Shown here: positions 1-9,926 of the stretch, one piece after another | Layout: each line of letters begins with the position of its first letter | How positions within the stretch are numbered: position 1 is the first letter of the stretch | Assembly: GCA_020746875.1 (NCBI GenBank) | Contig: JAGTJL010000009.1 | Span: forward strand, 496,001 to 560,000 | DNA length: 64,000 bases | Direction of reading: 5' to 3' | Source of the DNA: Rhexocercosporidium sp. MPI-PUGE-AT-0058 | Taxonomy: Eukaryota > Ascomycota > Leotiomycetes > Helotiales | Program-made: the position numbers and the translations under genes | Notes under the pieces: generated by a model | What the model was told of the DNA's origin: nothing | The model's database searches: none | What the model saw: only the letters and a program-made list of their open reading frames with translations

Positions 1-564
1 ATAAGTCTGCTGTGTTCTTAACTCGATACACTTTCTGTGAATTTTCGTTTAATTCAATGATCACTTTTGTGTCTTGATCAGGAATCGCTGTAAAATTTGA
101 GATAAGGAGAAGAGAAATGGTGGAGAAGACAGAGCATAAAGAGGAAGCAATGAAGAACGTCCTAGTTGCCTCAAGCTCCGAAACCTGGATTGTCAAAGGC
201 AAAGCTCCTGGTCCCCATCTCCGAAGCTTGATGATTTTTAAAGTGTATGGTTTCTGTAAGCAAAATAGATCTCTGGCTATCCTTACCTTACCTTGATCTA
301 GATCGCCTTGCTGACACCTATTGTACTTTGTCAAAAGCAATTCCCAATGAAAGCAATTGCTTTTCGCGGCATCAGTATTAGCTGCATTCCATTGTTTATG
401 TAACAGTACATATGTGGTGTTGGGATAAGACCGGACTCTCCAGAGTGGGGGTGGGCCCGATGACGGGATGGAAGTGCCCGCCAAAATCTTCAAGTTGCTC
501 GTTCGTCTCAACAACAGATTGCTTTCTTTGTGACGGGAAATACAGTTTGTACAACGTACCCAAG
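1..564. other. Intergenic / 5' flank, no supported gene
   Basis: No coding region with family signal is visible. A 59-codon open frame starting at about 115 on the plus strand shows no recognisable motif and is best left uncalled. The last ~100 bases are the promoter and leader of the downstream phosphatase. Confidence 0.5.
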
Positions 565-1632
565 ATGGCGTCCAGTTCTAAATGTCTCTCTGGAGACTCG
601 GCTGCGATCAACGAGTTTATTGATAAATTTGATGTATGTTAAACAGTCCGTACCTTTCAGCTCTGGCTCACTCACTGACTTGCAGTACAGATCTTCCTGC
701 TCGATTGCGATGGTATGTACCCCTTCCACGACATAATGACCTACTGACTCTCTTCAGGAGTCCTGTGGTCCGGCGAGCATCTGTTTCCAGGAACGGTCGA
801 GACATTGGAGATGTTGAGATCAAAAGGCATGTCTACCCCACTACCCCTCCATCCTGAACCTTACTAACTCATCACAGGCAAGAAAGTTGTCTTCGTCACC
901 AACAACTCCACGAAATCTCGCGCCGACTACCAGAAGAAGCTCACCTCCATGGGCATACCCAGCAATGTCGAAGAAATCTTCGCGTCCGCCTACTCCTCAG
1001 CCATCTACATCTCGCGCATTCTTAAACTGCCGGGCCCGAAGAACAAAGTCTACGTCCTTGGTGAGAGCGGTATCGAGACGGAACTCAAGTCCGAGGGTAT
1101 TGAGTTTATTGGAGGAACAGACCCTGCATACAGACGCGATTTCACACCAGAGGACTACACGGGTATTGCAGACGGGTCGTTGCTGGATGATAATGTCGGG
1201 ATTGTGCTGGCAGGTCTGGATTTCCATGTCAATTACCTGAAGCTGTCCCATGGATACCATTATCTCAGACGAGGAGCCGTGTTTCTAGCCACCAATCTTG
1301 ATAGCACGCTTCCCAACAGTCATACCTTCTTCCCTGGTGCGGGATCGATATCGATACCGCTGATACATATGACGGGCCAGCAACCTACGTCGTTGGGAAA
1401 GCCAAGTCAGGCAATGATGGATTCGATAGAGGGGAAGTTCCAATTCGATCGCAAGAAGGCGTGTATGGTTGGAGACAGACTGGATACCGACATCAGGTTT
1501 GGAATTGAGGGGAAGCTTGGTGGTACTCTGGCAGTTTTGACTGGTGTTAGTAAGAAAGAGGAGTGGGAGGCTGAAGGGGCTCCTGTCGTCCCAGCTTATT
1601 ATGTAGAGAAGTTGAGTGACTTGAGGGGGTAA
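565..1632 (+). CDS. PHO13: 4-nitrophenylphosphatase / phosphoglycolate phosphatase, HAD superfamily (PHO13-like)
   Basis: HAD-type phosphatase of the PHO13/PGP family, which in other eukaryotes removes toxic glycolytic side products such as 2-phosphoglycolate and 4-phosphoerythronate in the cytosol. Four exons are inferred: 565-633, 691-712, 758-826 and 878-1632, giving 304 residues, the usual family length. Motif I is LLDCDGVLW with both catalytic Asp residues, split by intron 2. TNNSTKS is motif II, the lysine of SLGKPSQAMM follows, and GDRLDTDI is the metal-binding motif. The start ATG is in a good context (AAGATGG), and the N-terminus (LSGDSAAINEFIDKFD) matches the family. The third intron (827-877) begins with GC instead of GT; only this splice restores RSKGKKVVF. 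Family assignment is secure; the in vivo substrate is inferred. Confidence 0.93.
827..877 (+). other. GC-AG intron in the PHO13-like gene
   Basis: The exon ends AAAAG and the intron begins GCATGT. It carries a CTAAC branch point and ends CACAG before GCAAGAAAG. No GT donor nearby keeps the reading frame. The 51-nt length is normal for this window. Confidence 0.85.
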
Positions 1633-1806
1633 ATGTGCTGGGCACGACTCTGAATCTACAGACCTGGGAACTAGATCAAGGGCAATCAGGAAGTATGATC
1701 ATGAGCTCCTGAAGTCGCTGTTGATCATTGAAAAAGGATGGCACTGAAGAAGACACGCTGCCGTGTTCAGAGTATGCACAATTGTAAAATTCAGATATGA
1801 ACGGCT

Positions 1807-1812
1807 ACGCGT
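1807..1812 (+). promoter_or_regulatory. MCB-like element (ACGCGT) upstream of the FHA gene
   Basis: A perfect ACGCGT, the MluI cell-cycle box bound by MBF (Mbp1-Swi6) in yeasts, lies about 400 bp upstream of the FHA-protein start. Partial ACGCG cores occur near 1959 and 2155. Yeast TOS4 and PLM2 are MBF/SBF targets, so the site fits, but binding here is inferred. Confidence 0.4.
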
Positions 1813-2210
1813 GCACATCTCAGGTTCATGGAATTATCCCCGGTGGAGCAATCTGGTTGGAATTAGAAACCCGAACTGGATCAAACATCTCGCGACGGCC
1901 CTGTAAAGTGCTTGAGCTTCGCCCGCGACTTAGCGACGTGATTGCTTGGCATCACGAACGCGCTAATCCTCCTCGACCCCCATCACCCAGCCTTCCCAAA
2001 CTGAACACAGCTCGACCTCATTTCTGACCTTAAAACTCCACCTCCTCTCCCCTCTTCACTTTCGAGAGAGAAAAAGCTTACGTGTTTTTGGATCTCGAAT
2101 ACCCTCACATTCTCCTCAATTGGGCCAATATCAGAAGTGGATTCAGTCGCGTGGAACGCGCTCTTGCTGCACGTCGAAAAGTCTGCAATTCTCGCGGACA
2201 ATTGTGGTAG

Positions 2211-3805
2211 ATGTCTGTCATGATGGATTCGTCTCCCAGCAAGATAAACGCCCAGCCAAGTCTACCTTCAACAACAGGCGTGAAGCGTCCAGCTCCATCA
2301 TTGCTGCCCGCATTCGAGCCGTTCTCCTCGTCGCCAGGTTTGCCTCGGCCCTCGAAGAGACAGGCTCGATCACCTCCTTCTGGACGGGAACATGCCTACT
2401 CGAAATACCCTACGCCAATTCCTACCTCTACAACTGGTATTCTTTCTTCTTCACCACCGCGAGTGCACACAAGACCAGGTCTGCAACGCACACAATCTTT
2501 AGTCTCCGAACGGGCTCCTCTCTCAGCAGTACCCTCAGTAACCCTTCCAGAAAATGGTGAGGTTCTACGGATGGGAAGATCAAGCAATTCGTCGCACTAT
2601 CAACTATCTGCAAATCGACTAATTTCTCGCGTTCACGTCGAGGCTCGATACATCGCGGCTTCTGTCCCCCTCGAGCCGAACAAGGTGGAGATAAAATGCA
2701 AAGGATGGAATGGAGTTAAGCTACATTGTCAAGGCCGTACATGGGAATTGGCAAGAGACGACACGTTCACATCGGAAACCGAGTTCGCAGAGATCATGTT
2801 GGATGTGCAGGATGCTCGAGTGTTAATCGCTTGGCCAGGGAGGGAGCGTAACAATTCGGTCGGCGCTCAGACGGAATCTTCTTGGGATGATGAGAACTCA
2901 CCACGAGGTCGAGCTTCTGCCGTCAGTGCTCGTGGACAGATGATCGCGTCAAGTCCTCTTCGTCGTGGACAACGTCTCGAATCTCCAGTTTCGCCCACTC
3001 CTGCTGGACCATCCATATCCTCGACTAACTTGGCCGACCTCTTCTCTGACAGTGTAGAACCAAGTGTTGTCAAAGTGTTCGAGGATGCGCCCTCTCCAGA
3101 AGAACGTCCTGAGATCGTGGAGGGAGAGTCTTTTGTTTCGACCCAGCCTGCCACTTCCTTCGCTGTTGAGAGTCAGTCGAGTGATCTCAGTGAGCCTGAA
3201 GATGATCCTGATGAGGAGAATGATCCTATCGTGCATTCCTTTGGTCCTCATGGTGCCGATATCTCCGCCCGTATGGCATCTTTCACAGCTGTTGGCTCTC
3301 CAGAAATGGCTCGAGGACGTGGCCTCTCATCATCTCCCCAAGTCAGATCAAGTTCCGAATCCACAAACGAGGCAGATGCGATTCCTGTCGTCAATCACGT
3401 TGTAAATCAACTTGCCTTTTCGCGTCTCTCCTCAACACCTCTTTCAGTCATTTTAAACCACTTGCCAGCTGAATTGAAAGGTGCCAGCGCAACATATACT
3501 GAGAATAGAGGTCTTAGCAAGGATGATTTGCGCAAAATGTTGAATGCGGCTGCCTGCATAGGAGAGATCCACCGGGAAGGGAAGGATGCAGCTGGAAAGG
3601 CACTTGAGAGCGAATACTATTACATCCCAGACGAGGATACCGACGAGCAGAGAAGAGCAGCAGTAGTCGACGGACTGCGAAAACCAAGTTTGAGAAATTG
3701 CCGGAAACAGCACAAGGTATGTCCTCAACTCGAAATCAAAGGAACCTCTGGAATTTTACTGACTGGGCTTAGCAATACTACTGGAAGAAGCCAAGGACAC
3801 CCTAG
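2211..3805 (+). CDS. FHA-domain protein, Tos4/Plm2-like
   Basis: Putative nuclear phosphothreonine-binding protein. Exons 2211-3716 and 3773-3805 give 512 residues. The N-terminal 110 residues are Ser/Pro-rich and low complexity. An FHA domain follows at about residues 115-215, with the hallmark GRSSNSSHYQL and RLISRVHVEARY segments. The middle is acidic and Ser-rich, and a short conserved block (GLSKDDLRKMLNAAACIGEI) lies near residue 430. The small last exon encodes a QYYWKKPRTP tail; reading through the intron instead would add about 100 unrelated, partly hydrophobic residues, so the splice is preferred. Tos4 and Plm2 in yeast bind gene promoters and act in the G1/S and DNA-damage response. 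MCB-like boxes upstream agree with cell-cycle control. The exact ortholog is not certain. Confidence 0.85.
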
Positions 3806-4650
3806 TGGAGGGCAAATACTTGGATCTGATGCATCGTTTTGCGACTGCAGGATGTCATGTTTGTATACAGCCACGATACCTTTTTCCTTTTTCTTCTCAT
3901 TGTTTATAATGTGCATAGCGTGGCGTATTCTCGCTTTTCATTTCCTTTGTTGGAGTCGATGGATATCAGAGGTTGTTTTGTTTGACATTTGCTCGAAAAG
4001 AGCTCGGCTTCTCAGAATGCCCTAAGCAGAGTGTGCGGGGTGGGGGCGCGGTGGTGATTTGAGGGAATAACTACTCGATGGTGTTGCTGGAGTGGCGATG
4101 AAGGTGTTGTGGAGTTTATTCGAATCAAGAAACGAATTCAAGACCACTCAAAATATCTCCATCTCTTTTACTTATGTCGCCAGTTGTGAAAATGCACAAT
4201 AATCGTCATAGAGCTGTACAACTAACTAGTCGGAAGCTTATTTTTGGCGAGCCGCATGTGCTGGAGCGAATTGCCCCTCGAATTTGAATTGAGGGCCACC
4301 GACAAATACACAACCACGCATGCTGTTAAGATAAAAAGTCAATTGAAATAAAATCCACCATGATGTAAACATTTCCGTTAATTCAGTTATTATCTAGCGC
4401 GATATTCGTTGAGTAAGAATTGAATCGTTTGCACCGGGCGCTTCAAAAGGCAAGAGCTTACTTTCGCTCTCAAATCGCGATTTTCGCCCTTCCTTAAATA
4501 ACTCAACAATTACGTAGGTTATTCTTCTAATCAGTAATCTGAAATTCTAGAATTTTCTCCATAAGTTTCCTCAAATGTTAAGCCAGAACACACAAGGCAG
4601 GACGAGCCCCACTGTCTACCCCTCCTGTTTACGGCTGTAAGCGAAGCTAC
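3806..4650. other. Intergenic, AT-rich, no gene seen
   Basis: The 3' flank of the FHA gene runs into an AT-rich stretch with no open frame carrying family signal. It is the left edge of the repeat island that continues to about 5.83 kb. Confidence 0.5.
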
Positions 4651-4779
4651 CCCACCTCGTGAATTTAGCGAGGGGTTCGAAGTGGAGCGAATGCGGGGTG
4701 AATAAGTGGACGGAATGTCAAACACCGGTTGTGAAGAACGGGATATCGCAGTACAGTCTCTTCGTACCAAGCCTAAGAA

Positions 4780-4974
4780 CTTATGCCATTAGAAGGTACG
4801 CTGGGGGCTGTGCGCAACTTTCTTTCAAATGGAATTTTTAAGGTTAACAGCATTCCTATAGACTTCTTTATATAATAATGTTCGTTGAGTATAGGGCCAT
4901 AAGAATAAGAGATAGTTGTAACTTTATTCAAACTGAAGCCAAATATTCCGAGACTACACTGTAAGGGACTGTAT
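4780..4974 (+). repeat. Diverged direct repeat, copy 1
   Basis: About 195 bp that aligns with copy 2 at 5148-5343. Shared blocks include AAGGTAC, CAACTTTCTTT/TAACTTTCTTT, GGTTAACAGCATTCC, a TTCTTTA..TA.TAATGT block and ATATTCCGA.ACTACACT. Many differences are C/T or G/A transitions, as RIP would cause. Weaker similarity upstream (GAGCGAA...GGGG) suggests a tandem duplication with a unit of about 370 bp. Confidence 0.7.
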
Positions 4975-5147
4975 CACTTAAACGCAAAAGGGGCTGATTT
5001 CAAGCTGCCTTATAGTCAGATAAGGAAAGTACGGAAATCGATTTTGGCATGTTGATAGAGCGAACGTGAGGGGGAGTAACTTTGTCACCGCAAAAGCAGC
5101 TGAGAAACACGTCACCATTTTAGCCTGTTTGTGCCAAGATTTGGAAT

Positions 5148-5343
5148 CTATGCTATCACAAGGTACATCAGAGACTGTACGTAACTTTCTTTTCGAGGTG
5201 ATTCTCGGGGTTAACAGCATTCCCGTGGGGTTCTTTACATACTAATGTACGGTACAGCGAGCATGACTTTAAGAAAAGGTTCGATTGTAACCTTACTCAA
5301 ACTAAAGACGAATATTCCGAAACTACACTTTAAAGGGCTGTAT
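5148..5343 (+). repeat. Diverged direct repeat, copy 2
   Basis: Second copy of the 195-bp unit seen at 4780-4974, separated by about 368 bp start to start. Its right end abuts the inverted-repeat element that begins at about 5347. No coding capacity is recognisable in either copy. Confidence 0.7.
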
Positions 5344-5346
5344 ATA

Positions 5347-5825
5347 ACGGCCGTATGTTTCCAATGCCTCGACTTTCCCTAAACATTATTTACATAACTC
5401 AACAGCTAAGCTTAAATGCCGCTTTATATAACGTGATACACGCGACGGGAGAAAGTATTGTAATAATAAGGCTAAAAATAAAGCTATTCGTATAATTAAT
5501 CGCTTCTTGTAATAATACTCCCTTAACTAGCTTCTCTCCGACGCGTATCTCCTTGCCTTTAGATCTCTCGTTATAGATTTCGGCAAGCTTTACGTTATTC
5601 CTTTAGATATGCTTCCCTTTAAATATACTTCCCATTTCTTTTCGAGTATACCTCCTTTCTTTGAGGATACTACCCTTTGAGTATACTGCCCTCCGAGTAA
5701 GTGAAGCTGAATTTTTGGTATGAAGAGGTTTAAGTTGAGCTACATAAAGCAGCATGCAAGCTTGGCTGTTGAGCTATGTAAAATAATGTTTGGGAAAAGT
5801 CGAGGCATTGGAAACATACGGCCGT
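5347..5825. mobile_element. MITE-like non-autonomous DNA element with long inverted repeats
   Basis: The left arm 5347-5413 (ACGGCCGTATG...AAGCTT) is nearly the perfect reverse complement of the right arm 5758-5825 (AAGCTT...CATACGGCCGT), about 67 bp with only a handful of mismatches; weaker pairing continues 15-20 bp inward. The element is about 480 bp, has no transposase frame, and lies between TA-rich flanks (TATATA on the left, ATATA on the right), which suggests a TA target duplication as in Tc1/mariner-type MITEs. The interior is AT-rich and includes a degenerate tandem repeat. Superfamily assignment is inference. Confidence 0.75.
5600..5706 (+). repeat. Degenerate tandem repeat inside the MITE-like element
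   Basis: About six imperfect 16-20 nt units resembling TTTGAGTATACTNCCC, for example at about 5618, 5640, 5660 and 5676. They lie entirely within the inverted-repeat element. Confidence 0.6.
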
Positions 5826-6115
5826 ATATAACGTTGGGAAGGTGGGTGGGGACTGTATCGACTTCGCTATTCTCGATCTTGAAGAGCGATGGTGTGGAGA
5901 TGAGGTGGACGAGCTTTTGCTCGGTATTTGATGTCGGGAGATGTCATATTTTCGTGTTTCAGCAGCCTTCTTACTCCCTACCTATAGAATGCAGGATTTT
6001 GTACAAAATCGACAACAATGCCCCTCTCCATTCCCTTTCTAAAGTCTTCAAACCATTCCAGAACATTACTACCAAGTCGTCGTATCCAACATCCACACCA
6101 ACATCCACCAACACA

Positions 6116-7081
6116 ATGGACCAAATCAAAGACCTCCACCACTCCTCCGGCCCCTCCATACAAGTCATCCTCGCACCAACATTCAAGATCTTCATCCCCC
6201 TCCTCCTCGCCTCCAAAGACTCCATAACCTCCACCCCCGTAACAACACACTCCTACGGCCCTCACCCTCGTCAAAAACTCGATATATACACTTCCCCAAC
6301 CGACACCCTCTCAACCCCCATCCTCATCTTCTTCCACGGCGGCGGCTTCATCAAAGGCGACAAGAACCTCCCCGCTGGCGACGGAGGGCTAATCTACGCT
6401 AACCTAGGCTCCTTCTTCGCCCAGAGGGGTATCACGACCGTGGTAGCTAACTATCGGAGGGTGGACTTTGAGGGGGGAGGCGAGGGAGCGAAGTTTCCGA
6501 GTGGAGGGGAGGATGTCGGGGCTGCATTGGAGTGGGTGGATGGGTTTATGGAGGGGGAGAGGGATGTTTACTTGATGGGGAATTCGGCGGGCGGGGTTCA
6601 TGTTGCGACGTTTTTGTTTGGGCGGGAGTTTGAGGAGGTGAGGGGGAAGTATGTGAAGGGGAATGGGAAGGGGGTGGTATTGAAGGGTGCTGTGGAGTTG
6701 GCTTTCCCGTGCCATTATGAGGATCCGAATGAGGATCGGAAGGGTGTTTTGGAGACGTATTATGGCTGTGAGGAGGTTTGGAATGAGAAATGTGTTTGCG
6801 CACTGATCGAGAGCGCTAGGAAGAGTGGGAAGGGGAAGAGGGAGTTGGGGATCCCAGAGAAGATATTTGTTGGTGTTGGTGAGTTTGATCCTGAGGATGA
6901 GATTGCGGCCTCGATGAAGGATTTCGTGAAGCGTTGGAAGGAGGCTTTCGGAGAGGAGGGGTTTGTATTCAAGGTGCTGGAGGGGCATAATCATATTAGC
7001 CCTCCGCTGGCGCTGATGAGTGGCGATAAGATGGCGGAGCAGTGGGGTGAGGATGTAGTAAAGTGGATCAAAGATGCGTAG
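6116..7081 (+). CDS. Alpha/beta hydrolase (esterase/lipase-like)
   Basis: Single-exon hydrolase of 321 residues related to the hormone-sensitive-lipase/carboxylesterase-like alpha/beta hydrolases. HGGGF, the oxyanion-hole motif, is near residue 75. GNSAGG, the nucleophile elbow with the catalytic Ser, is near residue 157. EFDPED supplies the likely acid, and EGHNHIS the catalytic His near residue 297. The frame is open upstream to 5720, but that extension runs through the right arm of the MITE-like element and is not protein-like, so the ATG at 6116 (CACAATGG) is chosen. Third-position usage changes from C-rich in the first half to G-rich in the second. No signal peptide is seen; a cytosolic enzyme is likely. 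The substrate is unknown. It converges on KTI12 with 89 bp between stops. Confidence 0.85.
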   Translation: MDQIKDLHHSSGPSIQVILAPTFKIFIPLLLASKDSITSTPVTTHSYGPHPRQKLDIYTSPTDTLSTPILIFFHGGGFIKGDKNLPAGDGGLIYANLGSFFAQRGITTVVANYRRVDFEGGGEGAKFPSGGEDVGAALEWVDGFMEGERDVYLMGNSAGGVHVATFLFGREFEEVRGKYVKGNGKGVVLKGAVELAFPCHYEDPNEDRKGVLETYYGCEEVWNEKCVCALIESARKSGKGKRELGIPEKIFVGVGEFDPEDEIAASMKDFVKRWKEAFGEEGFVFKVLEGHNHISPPLALMSGDKMAEQWGEDVVKWIKDA

Positions 7082-7170
7082 ATAAATATACTTTCATCCT
7101 TCCGCTTCGAAGTTTTAGGCGCCAGGGTATTTTCCATTCCATAACTCCCAGTAATGCTCGAATATTCAAC

Positions 7171-8180
7171 CTATGCGGATTCAAAAGCATCATTCAAATA
7201 CCCCACGAAACTCTCCTTGATCCTCTTCACTGGTACAGCATCCCGTCTATTTAATGCGATGAACTGTCTCCTCAACCTCTGTAACGCAGGCAGACCGATC
7301 GGATTCGCCGGTAATTCAACAATCAATTCCTCAGCCGCTTCTCCAACATTGACCTCCCCTCCACCTTCTCCTGGGTGGTCTTTCGCCCACTCCAGTATCT
7401 TGTTCAAAATTCCTTGCGTAGACTTGTCCAATTCGTAGAGATAGTCTTCGCTGCTCGGTGCTTTCAACACTGTTGCTTGATTCGGTCGCACGACTTTCTT
7501 CCCGTTCTCGGATCCGACGAGTGATTCCCAAATAGCTTCACAAGGCGGCTGTTCATCCTCCCACACAACCGTGAAGAGCGGGCTGTCCCAGCGCGCAAAT
7601 GCATTCGGCTCCTCATATCTGAACACCAGATTCTCCCAACACCCTTTCTCGTACGGCAAGTCCTCCTCTTTGATTTCACCCTGCACTTTCGCCAAACGCT
7701 CCTCGTTTATACTCCTCGCCTTCTCCACAGCTGTTCCTACATGAACCACGCAATGCGTAGTCCGCACTGCTTTCGCCTCGCAGTATAGCTGGTATCGCCA
7801 GCCTTTGATATAATTCGCTCCATCCAAGATCACAACATCCTTATCACTCAGCACGCGCTTAACAGCCGCATAGATTGTAGCCCGCGCATCCTTCTCCGAG
7901 GCGTTATTGGACCGTTCATGTTGTGATTTGGTAGAGAGGTTGTACACATTCCGGGAGATGGAAAGGGTGTGGTCGGATATAAGATGGAGTCGGAGAGAGG
8001 AGTTGGGCGAGCTGCTGGGGAGACTGGAGATTTGTGTAGTGAGGTAGTTTTGTAGCTGGGCGGCGCGGTGGGTTTTTCCTGATGAAGGGTAACCAGTGAG
8101 AATAATGAGCTGATGTTGTGTGAGGTTTTGTCATGAAGAAGACATTAGAAAGACGGGATTGGTATATGACTTACAGGCAT
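7171..8180 (-). CDS. KTI12: Elongator-associated P-loop protein Kti12
   Basis: Kti12 is a P-loop ATPase that works with the Elongator complex in wobble-uridine modification of tRNA. The first coding exon is only six bases (8180-8175, Met-Pro). After an intron, exon 2 (8109-7171) begins LIILTGYPSSGKT, which contains the Walker A motif. The total is 314 residues, matching the family. DVVILDGANYIKGWRYQLYCEAK is the conserved Walker B region, and the C-terminal PALQRLRRQFIALNR block is typical. The splice is required to supply a Met before the P-loop; starting at a later Met would delete the ATP-binding site. Confidence 0.93.
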
Positions 8181-8760
8181 GGTTGTTTGAAAGAAGGCTG
8201 AGACGCTGAGAGGCTGAGAAATCAAACAACGAACAGAATAGTTATTCTAGCGGCCTTTGGAGGGGTCTACCGAGGTATCCCCATATGTCCTAGCTTCGAA
8301 ATTCAGGTTCAGCCTCCTACGGACGGGAGATCAACGGAAAGATGTCATTGATCTAAAATCTAACTGCTTCACCGCCTTGATCTCAAATCCACTGTCCGGA
8401 CCTGGCTGACAAATTCTGCTTCATTTGCCGTTTCCATTTTCTGCCGCGCCTAGTCAACTTTTGCAAATTGCGTGCTCGCCGTGGCAAACAGATTTAGCCA
8501 AGGTAACTGAAACCCCCGATTTCACATTGCTCGTTCCCTACGAGCACATTACAAGATTTAATTCCAATAAAAATCAAATTGCTAATATATTAGCTTCTTG
8601 CGAGTCCACCGATATTAATTGCAATATTTCGCGATAGTGGGAAGGTGGTCAAATCAGACGTGAAAGGAAAGACCTTCGTCTTGGGCTCGCTTAATCACAA
8701 CTGTTTTTATGCCCTGTGAGGGGGCCTAGCACATTTTGCGATTGCGTGCGAATGCGTGAC
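8181..8760. other. Intergenic between KTI12 and MET16
   Basis: Divergent promoter region of KTI12 and the PAPS reductase gene. Short open frames here show no family signal. The only motif I would name is the CYS3-type palindrome just downstream, listed separately. Confidence 0.5.
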
Positions 8761-8770
8761 ATGGCACCAT
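8761..8770 (+). promoter_or_regulatory. CYS3/MetR-type binding site upstream of MET16
   Basis: ATGGCACCAT matches the palindromic consensus ATGRYRYCAT of Neurospora CYS3 and Aspergillus MetR, the bZIP activators of sulfur assimilation. It lies 227 bp upstream of the PAPS reductase start. The match is seen directly; function is inferred from the known regulon. Confidence 0.6.
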
Positions 8771-8996
8771 CGGTTTTGCCCCAACTCTACCCGGCCATCA
8801 CGCAATCCCCCACTAGACTATGTTCGTTGTTTGATAATCAAAATGATAATAGCCATGCCGTCTCATATCCAACCCCTCCTCGATACTTTTCACCCCTCTT
8901 CCTACACGACTACTACTTATCATCACCAGCCTTTTCTCTCAAAGCTCATCACCACTTCAAACCACAGGAACAAGAAAGAACATCTATCATTCCACA

Positions 8997-9926
8997 ATGG
9001 GAGTCCATCGAGAATCAACCAGTTCAAACCAATCCAACCTCGAGTCTGGATATGCCTCGGGAGCATCTTCAGCTGGTTCCCTAGCCACTATCATCCTCAC
9101 GAAACAACACCTGAAATTCCTGAATAACACTCTCAACAACCTCGAACCAATCGACATCTTAAGATGGGCCAAGATCACATTCCCAAATCTCTACCAAACG
9201 ACTGCTTTCGGTGTCTCCGGTCTCGTCACCCTTGACATGCTTTCAAAACTCCAGACCGAAACACCTTCTTCACCATCAATCGACGCCATCTTCCTTGATA
9301 CCCTCTATCACTTCCAAGAAACTCTCGATCTGGTTGAGAGAACAAAGGCTCGATATCCCAATGTTCATCTCCACGTCTACAAGCCAGAAGGTGTCAGCAC
9401 TGCTGCGGAGTTCGAAGCACGACACGGCAAGGAGTTATGGAAGACCAATGCCGATCTGTACGACTGGGTTGCAAAGGTCGAGCCAGCACAAAGAGCCTAC
9501 TCTGATCTTGCCGTTGCTGCTGTCTTGACTGGCCGCCGTCGCTCACAAGGTGCCAAGCGAGAGTCGTTGGACATCATTGAGATCGACGATGCTGGTCTGA
9601 TCAAGATCAATCCTCTGGCTGCATGGAGCTTCCAGCAAGTAGACGACTATATCAAGAGCAATAATGTTCCATACAACAAGCTGCTGGATAGAGGATACAA
9701 GAGTGTCGGTGATTGGCATTCGACTGAGCCGGTGAAGGAGGGTGAGGATGAGAGAGCTGGTCGATGGAAGGGTCAGGCGAAGACCGAGTGCGGTATCCAC
9801 AACAAGAGAAGCAAGTACGCGCAGTTCCTTTTTGAGGCTGAGCAGAAGAGGCTTCAGGAGGAGCTGACTGCGAAGTTGGGTGAGGTCGAGTTGAAGCAAG
9901 ACCGGAGTGAGGAGATCACTGCATGA
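8997..9926 (+). CDS. MET16: Phosphoadenosine phosphosulfate (PAPS) reductase
   Basis: Reduces PAPS to sulfite with thioredoxin in assimilatory sulfate reduction, in the cytosol. It is intronless, 309 residues. The phosphosulfate-binding region (FGVSGLVTLDMLSKL) is at about residues 63-77, AIFLDTLYHFQETLDLV follows, TGRRRSQGAKR forms the PAPS-binding loop near residue 182, and the C-terminal KTECGIH carries the catalytic Cys. The N-terminal 25 residues are Ser/Gly-rich and poorly conserved in the family. A long pyrimidine-rich leader precedes the ATG. A CYS3/MetR palindrome upstream indicates sulfur-limitation control. Confidence 0.95.
   Translation: MGVHRESTSSNQSNLESGYASGASSAGSLATIILTKQHLKFLNNTLNNLEPIDILRWAKITFPNLYQTTAFGVSGLVTLDMLSKLQTETPSSPSIDAIFLDTLYHFQETLDLVERTKARYPNVHLHVYKPEGVSTAAEFEARHGKELWKTNADLYDWVAKVEPAQRAYSDLAVAAVLTGRRRSQGAKRESLDIIEIDDAGLIKINPLAAWSFQQVDDYIKSNNVPYNKLLDRGYKSVGDWHSTEPVKEGEDERAGRWKGQAKTECGIHNKRSKYAQFLFEAEQKRLQEELTAKLGEVELKQDRSEEITA

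Noticed and set aside
115..294. 59-codon open frame starting near the left edge
   Set aside because: No motif, no homology I recognise, and length expected by chance.
6404..6994. Long antisense frame (196 codons) within the hydrolase gene
   Set aside because: It mirrors the strongly biased codon use of the hydrolase and has no protein-like features of its own.
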